From Desulfobacteraceae bacterium (GTDB lineage: Bacteria > Desulfobacterota > DSM-4660 > Desulfatiglandales > Desulfatiglandaceae): DNA of 19,841 bases. A model generated the notes under the pieces. It ran no database searches and had not been told where the DNA came from. It saw only the letters and a list, made by a program, of their open reading frames with translations. Location of the stretch: NCBI GenBank assembly GCA_011042035.1, contig DQZA01000083.1, forward strand, positions 1-19,841. The letters are read 5' to 3'. Shown in pieces: positions 14,999 to 19,841 of this stretch. Position numbers and translations under genes: made by a program. Position 1 is the first letter of the stretch, and each line of letters begins with the position of its first letter.

Positions 14999-15364
14999 CT
15001 ATTGCGGGATGGGCTTGGGCCACCCAGCCTTTGCCCCATCCGGGATTTCGAGAACCTTGATCAGTGTCGCCACTTTTCTCTGGGCTTTCTTTTTTACAGT
15101 ATATTCAATTCGGGCTTTACAGGGAATAGGCAGGCTTACCAGCCTAAAAGGCTTATCATCTATAATTACCTTTGTCATGTAAGAGGCGACGAAATAATCC
15201 CCCCTTTTTAGTGTCAGTCCAGCCTTGTCTTTGGCAATTATGGTGCCCGTAGCGCTGAATGTGCTCGGGTGAGAACCCGCAAGTTCGTCGGCTACTACGG
15301 GATTGCAGCAGGCTGAAAGCCCGATCCAGGTACCTACCAATAGTATTGCCGCTGTCCTTTTCAT
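14999..15364 (-). CDS. Small secreted lipoprotein of unknown function, pilY1 operon
   Basis: No family recognised. The 121-residue product begins MKRTAAILLVGTWIGLSACC, a signal peptide with lipobox LSAC (16-19), so Cys19 is probably lipidated; cleavage by signal peptidase I after VVA is an alternative. The mature part reads as a small beta-rich domain: FSATGTIIAKDKAGLTLKRG, DYFVASYMTKVIID, FRLVSLPIPCKARIEYTV, VATLIKVLEI, and a proline-rich tail. The ATG at 15364 has GGGGAGAGG upstream and lies 18 nt after the pilY1 stop, so it is the last gene of that operon. A role in pilus assembly is inferred only from position. Confidence 0.75.
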   Translation of the reverse strand: MKRTAAILLVGTWIGLSACCNPVVADELAGSHPSTFSATGTIIAKDKAGLTLKRGDYFVASYMTKVIIDDKPFRLVSLPIPCKARIEYTVKKKAQRKVATLIKVLEIPDGAKAGWPKPIPQ

Positions 15365-15382
15365 TATCCTCTCCCCTTCTTG

Positions 15383-18300
15383 CTATTGCTCTTTCCAGTA
15401 TGTAAGCCCACTCTTCACATTGAAAGCGGGTTTCAATTCTGTGCCAACTATGGTACCTGTACTTTGCTGAATGAATACCTTCGCCCCTTCCTCCATACCT
15501 ATATGCACCCCGACCGCAGAGGCCTTTCCTGAGCCTAAGCTTATGACATTCAGCACCTTTGTCAGGGTATTTCCGTTAATTGTTATACTCGCCGTCTTGT
15601 TGTCGAACACCGGCTCGTAAAATGCCGTTCCTGTTTCATAATACTGCCCATATAGATAGCTGTCACCACCAAAGCCACAAATATCTTCATTTGGCACGAA
15701 CGAAGGAGTGAACACTATTCCACCAAGAACTGCGAACTTCGTAACCACTCTCTCTTTAATAAGACTCAGGCTTCTAATCCATCCATCATATGTTCTAGCT
15801 GTCGGCAAGAGGTCATCTTTGAAGGTACCATAGTAATCCCCATCTGTCTCGTAGACGTCCCCGCCCTCTATAACAATGTAAGGGTTTGCATCGAAAAGAT
15901 TTGAGATGCCAAGCTCCAAGTTCGCTGAATAATTATGATAATACGTTGCTTGGTTTTCGTTATAAAAAGGATCTTTCACACCAAACAAGTATTGTTGATC
16001 AGAATTACCCTTGTCGGAATCGCTGAGATATCGCCCTGAGCCTACATACACCCACACGTTGTCAAAGTTATCCATGCTCAGGGCAACTGGAGACGTTATA
16101 GGCCTTGTGGCATCAAAAAGTGGGTTAAGAATCCACGGATTTGATGAGTCCTTAGGGTTATCAATATAGTTGTTGGGATCCGAGCCATCGTAGCTTCCTC
16201 CACTTACCCACGGAACCATTACTTTATAAAGCTTACCTTTCCAATTGCTCCCTTGCAGGTAAGTTTCTCCGAAGTAAATGACGTCCACATTGTAGTTAAG
16301 ATCTTTGTCAAGAGAAACGGGAGAATTCATAAAAGCATTGGTCTCGGAAGTTTCAAATAGCCAGTCGTTGGTGCTATTTTGGTATGGTTCACCTGTCTTC
16401 AAGTCCACTACAAATATATGACCCTTCTTGCTGCTAGTGCCGTCATAGTCTTCTGGCCCTGAACCAAACACGGCAAACCACTTGTTCTTCACTTTTACAA
16501 TGGCCGGAATCGACATGCTCATGCCCAGATCAGCATAAGTTCGTTCCCACAAAAGCCTAGGGTTTCGGGGTTCCGTAACATCAATGAGGGAATAGGATGG
16601 ATAAAATTGCCTTGTCTCATGTACAGTGGTTCCGCTCCCGTCATCATAGTCGCCTTCCGACCAGATATGCTTCCCTCCCATCCTAAGGCCCAACAGTATG
16701 AAGGTACCCCAGTTGTCATCCCCATCGGCATCCGTATAATGGGCATCATCGGGGAGGATCTTTGCATCAAATACCTTCGGTTTGAGGTCAACATAGTAAA
16801 CATGGGTGTAGTCAGGATCCGCGAGCCATTTAAGGTGGGGCAGGAGGGCTTGGGGTATGTAGGCCCATAGCTCGTCGCCTATATGTTCGGTAGAGGACGC
16901 CACTGAAGGCCGGACATATTGGTTTGTCGCTTGATCATAATGCCAGGAGGTAAAGGCATGAAGCATGCCATCATTAGCCCCCACGTACACAACTGTCTCC
17001 CGATCCTTAAACTCATTGTAGAACTCTCCATATGATTCGTCCTTGTAAATAATATGAAAATTCTCCACAGGCTTTGAAATGGATACGGGGGTGGAATGAA
17101 CGATATCACCCAGCTTCCATACGTTTCCATCAATGGTGCGATTTCGAAGCCCTGACACAGCTTCGCCCCGTATAAACCGAATAAGGTTTTGCACCCTTTC
17201 ATCATGAGTTGATCCGAGGTAACTCCATTTTGTATTGTCTGCAACACCTAGGTAGGGCTTTATTGCCGCAGCCGAAGACGTATCAAAGCTTACGACCTCG
17301 CCAGAATGATCAAATGGATCGTTTGTGGTTTCGTCCACCTCTTGGTCTTTATCCTTGTCAAGGAAAGTAAATATCTTTCGGTCACCAGGATCACGTTGAG
17401 CCAGAAGTTCACCAGCCTCCCAGAGGGGTTCAAGCTCATCCAAACCCACAGTCTCATATGATGAGGTATCGAGATCAGGGTAGGGATTGTCTGCATCAAC
17501 CTGGTATCTTTTAACCTTTGTATCCCCAGTTTCTTCATCTTGGTAAAAAACTATTATATTGTCTTTGTCAACATTTAGGGCTCTATCGTGATCCGTGTCT
17601 TCCCTTAGGTTACCATAGGGGTCGACCCAGAGAGACTGAAGATACCCTATCCAGTTGATCTCATCCAGCCCACTTGTTACACTTGGCCTGAAATAGGCCT
17701 GCACAACATTACCTTCACCTTCACCTGTTGTGGCCAGAACTGATACTGCTGTTCCGGCAGCAGCCCTTTTCAAGATATCCGTGATTGCCCCTAGGATCTT
17801 CCTCTCAAGAGAAAACCCACTGTCTGCCTCGAAATAATTGTCAGGTACACCATTTCCGTCATCATCCCATTCAGCATCAAGATCAGGCTGGTTGTTCCCG
17901 TTCTTGTCCACGAATCCGCCGTTTTTCGCCGCGTCCTTCAATAAATTGGATCCCCTACCGAAGGCAAAGACAGTGTACAGAGTGATTTCCTGAGTCCCGT
18001 CCAGATCCCCCCTCATGTCGTTTGTGTGGGCCCAGAGTGCCACATCATCCAGATAATCCGTCCCATTATCGCTGTAGGAACCGGGATCATTTCCGTCGCT
18101 GTCATAGTCACGCAATGAAGAAGGAATGTTAAGATCCTGGGTGCTCTCCCCATCTGTTATCAGTAGCACAAAGCTCTTTTCACATTCAACAAAGTCTCCA
18201 ATGTCGTTCCAATAATAAGGATCCCAGGTATTGTTCCTGTTAAAGTCCCCTCCATCATAATAGGGGTTATCCTGCCGAAAGTATCTCACACCTTCGTAAA

Positions 18301-19675
18301 AAGATTCTGCCAATGGCGTCCAAGTATCAGGCTTAATATTTTCAATTCTTGTTATGATGTCAGTAATATTCCCACTATCTACCCTTGAGGCGATGTACCC
18401 CCCCTCCTCGTCATTATAAAATTCAAGGCCGAATCGCGCCTTATCGCGCACGCGCTGGAGAATACCTGCTATGTTCCCATTGAGGAATTCCGAGGGCTCA
18501 TCACTTTCATCCTTGTGAACCCGAATATTGTATCGGGCAATATAGTCACTAAATGGCCAGCTACCCTTGCCCACATACAAATACCCATCTCGGATGCCAT
18601 ACCAACGGGCCTCATGATAATAAGTAACATGAGGTGCAGAGGAGTCATCAAAATATCTTCTCCAATAGCGGCTTGGCTGTCCACTGGAATCGTCCCCGAT
18701 GAGGTCTGTAGCGCCACCTCCTGTCCTGGAAGTGGCTAATCCACCTACCAGTATCTTTCTTGCAATATCAATTCTTCTCATACAGATCCAGTTCAACCAA
18801 TTGCCGCTCCACTCGCCATTGTCATCTCTCTCGAACCTATTGGAATTATATGTATAACGCGCGTCAGGATCAAAATAGCCATAATATCTTACGCCCGTGT
18901 ATTCAACATGAAGAATTGGGGCGCTGTTTGGGTCTTCGTTATAGGCCTTTGCTTCTCTATATCCTGTGCCTGTGAAAATGAAAACCATGGAGTTTCCGCT
19001 GTTCCAGCCATCGCGATCAACAAGTTCCTGTACAATGGAAGACAGATCTGGGGTCTGATAGGTTGAGTCTGCAGTCCAGGTACCGGGAGACCACGAAACA
19101 GATGCAATGGTCAGCGTCCTGTTTGAGATATTGTGGGCCTGGCTAAAATCGAAGGCTGAAGTATCGTCAGCAGCCTGGCCGCGAATAGTGAGGGTCGTAG
19201 CAGGTGTGTTGTCAGTATTTTCTTCCATCGCCTCAAATGTAATATAGGCATTGGTTATTGTGGCTCCTTGTGGGATTGACAGATTGGTGAAACGAACGCC
19301 TACGTATGCGACTCCGCCAAGGTCAAGGTCGTTATCATCATACGTACTTCCATTTGATGACTCCTCGGCATCATCCGCAGAGTCAGAAACCCTGATATCA
19401 ATGGTAGCGGTATGGGAGTCGCCAGCAAAAGGCGCATCTGTGATTTCCTGACCAGACCCAAGCTCCGAGTAATATGTTCCATAAGCCGGGAAGTTCATGC
19501 TCCCGGAATTATCTAATATAATAAGTATGTTAGGCTTAACCGACTGTGCCATGAATATTGGATAGGCAGTATAATCAGCCATATCAGGCTCGGTGGCATA
19601 AACCACCAAGCTGCTACTGCATATGGCAACCAAGCCTATGGCTAGCGTGATCAATATCTTCAAGATTCTTTTCAT
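15383..19675 (-). CDS. pilY1: Type IV pilus tip/biogenesis protein PilY1
   Basis: PilY1/PilC proteins sit at the type IV pilus tip and act in pilus assembly, adhesion and surface sensing. The 1430 residues show a signal peptide (1-27, ending VYA) and a von Willebrand A domain with MIDAS DNSGS (55-59), Thr453 in TWTPLAES, and LITDGEST (505-512). Then come RKILGAITDILKRAAAGTAV (about 625-644), VVYVGANDGMLHAF (895-908), LWAYIPQALLPHL (about 936-948), and a C-terminal beta-propeller with the Ca-binding loop DKDLNYNVD (1123-1131), matching the regulatory loop of Pseudomonas PilY1. A beta-sandwich segment (about 87-260) is inserted after the first VWA strand. The ATG at 19675 has GGGGGGAC upstream and sits 1 nt after the preceding stop. 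Confidence 0.95.
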   Translation of the reverse strand: MKRILKILITLAIGLVAICSSSLVVYATEPDMADYTAYPIFMAQSVKPNILIILDNSGSMNFPAYGTYYSELGSGQEITDAPFAGDSHTATIDIRVSDSADDAEESSNGSTYDDNDLDLGGVAYVGVRFTNLSIPQGATITNAYITFEAMEENTDNTPATTLTIRGQAADDTSAFDFSQAHNISNRTLTIASVSWSPGTWTADSTYQTPDLSSIVQELVDRDGWNSGNSMVFIFTGTGYREAKAYNEDPNSAPILHVEYTGVRYYGYFDPDARYTYNSNRFERDDNGEWSGNWLNWICMRRIDIARKILVGGLATSRTGGGATDLIGDDSSGQPSRYWRRYFDDSSAPHVTYYHEARWYGIRDGYLYVGKGSWPFSDYIARYNIRVHKDESDEPSEFLNGNIAGILQRVRDKARFGLEFYNDEEGGYIASRVDSGNITDIITRIENIKPDTWTPLAESFYEGVRYFRQDNPYYDGGDFNRNNTWDPYYWNDIGDFVECEKSFVLLITDGESTQDLNIPSSLRDYDSDGNDPGSYSDNGTDYLDDVALWAHTNDMRGDLDGTQEITLYTVFAFGRGSNLLKDAAKNGGFVDKNGNNQPDLDAEWDDDGNGVPDNYFEADSGFSLERKILGAITDILKRAAAGTAVSVLATTGEGEGNVVQAYFRPSVTSGLDEINWIGYLQSLWVDPYGNLREDTDHDRALNVDKDNIIVFYQDEETGDTKVKRYQVDADNPYPDLDTSSYETVGLDELEPLWEAGELLAQRDPGDRKIFTFLDKDKDQEVDETTNDPFDHSGEVVSFDTSSAAAIKPYLGVADNTKWSYLGSTHDERVQNLIRFIRGEAVSGLRNRTIDGNVWKLGDIVHSTPVSISKPVENFHIIYKDESYGEFYNEFKDRETVVYVGANDGMLHAFTSWHYDQATNQYVRPSVASSTEHIGDELWAYIPQALLPHLKWLADPDYTHVYYVDLKPKVFDAKILPDDAHYTDADGDDNWGTFILLGLRMGGKHIWSEGDYDDGSGTTVHETRQFYPSYSLIDVTEPRNPRLLWERTYADLGMSMSIPAIVKVKNKWFAVFGSGPEDYDGTSSKKGHIFVVDLKTGEPYQNSTNDWLFETSETNAFMNSPVSLDKDLNYNVDVIYFGETYLQGSNWKGKLYKVMVPWVSGGSYDGSDPNNYIDNPKDSSNPWILNPLFDATRPITSPVALSMDNFDNVWVYVGSGRYLSDSDKGNSDQQYLFGVKDPFYNENQATYYHNYSANLELGISNLFDANPYIVIEGGDVYETDGDYYGTFKDDLLPTARTYDGWIRSLSLIKERVVTKFAVLGGIVFTPSFVPNEDICGFGGDSYLYGQYYETGTAFYEPVFDNKTASITINGNTLTKVLNVISLGSGKASAVGVHIGMEEGAKVFIQQSTGTIVGTELKPAFNVKSGLTYWKEQ

Positions 19676-19676
19676 C

Positions 19677-19841
19677 TTATAGTCCCCCCGCTACACCAAT
19701 TACTTTTCTATACTGGGCTAGAACTTCGGATTGTGAGCCTGAGGGACCCGCACCGAGCGAATCCAGATCATAGTAAACAGCTACCCCTCCTGCCGAACCA
19801 ACACCAACACCTTCAGCTCCACTGGCAAATTCTACGCCTCC
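19677..19841 (-). CDS. C-terminal fragment of a gene upstream of pilY1, possibly a PilX-like minor pilin protein
   Basis: Fifty-four codons and a TAA are readable in frame from the window edge, ending 1 nt before the pilY1 ATG. The tail has a glycine-rich GAEGVGVGSAGGVAVYYD and ends SQSEVLAQYRKVIGVAGGL. In type IV pilus minor-pilin operons pilX commonly precedes pilY1, so PilX is the best guess, but this fragment carries no diagnostic pilin motif. Tight spacing shows the same operon as pilY1. Confidence 0.6.
   Translation of the reverse strand, partial: GGVEFASGAEGVGVGSAGGVAVYYDLDSLGAGPSGSQSEVLAQYRKVIGVAGGL

Overview
The window looks like chromosomal DNA of an anaerobic, Gram-negative bacterium of the Desulfobacterota (former Deltaproteobacteria) type. 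This is an inference from gene order and protein flavour: an ffh-rpsP-khpA-rimM-trmD-rplS-rnhB-yraN operon with an extra SPOUT-type RNA methyltransferase after trmD, PTS genes without sugar permeases nearby, a DUF1786 protein, and a large PilY1 with a lipoprotein gene. No rRNA, tRNA, CRISPR array, insertion sequence or phage gene was seen.

Region 1 (1-7695, minus strand) is one long co-oriented block. It appears to start at a promoter just upstream of ffh (perfect TTGACA -35) and reads ffh, rpsP, khpA, rimM, trmD, Methyltrn_RNA_4-type methyltransferase, rplS, rnhB, yraN, rsmI, ptsH, ptsI (cut by the window edge). It joins protein targeting, ribosomal proteins and ribosome assembly, tRNA and rRNA methylation, RNA-primer removal and the PTS phosphorelay proteins. 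Several starts are non-ATG (GTG for yraN, TTG for rnhB and rimM), and many genes overlap or nearly touch.

Region 2 (7696-13035, plus strand) starts at a divergent promoter. It encodes a nucleoside phosphorylase-family protein, a DUF1786 protein with an actin/sugar-kinase-like nucleotide-binding signature, NAD-dependent DNA ligase LigA, acylphosphatase, and a lipoprotein with a CsgG/LpoB-like N-terminal domain and a FlgT-C-like C-terminal domain. The divergent intergenic region holds a perfect 7-bp inverted repeat.

Region 3 (13032-14943, minus strand) holds recN, tail-to-tail with the lipoprotein gene (stop codons overlap). Just ahead of recN is a short, apparently frameshifted gene for a secreted peptide. 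It has a strong ribosome-binding site, a TATAAT box and an inverted repeat at the expected transcription start.

Region 4 (14999-19841, minus strand) is the end of a type IV pilus minor-pilin/PilY1 operon: the C-terminus of an upstream gene (possibly PilX-like), a 1430-residue PilY1 with a beta-sandwich domain inserted in its von Willebrand A domain and many acidic Ca-loop-like motifs, and a small lipoprotein of unknown function.

Most of the window is housekeeping. The least explained items are the frameshifted peptide gene before recN, the phosphorylase-DUF1786 pair, the PilY1 insert domain, the small lipoprotein after pilY1, and the altered motifs in RsmI.
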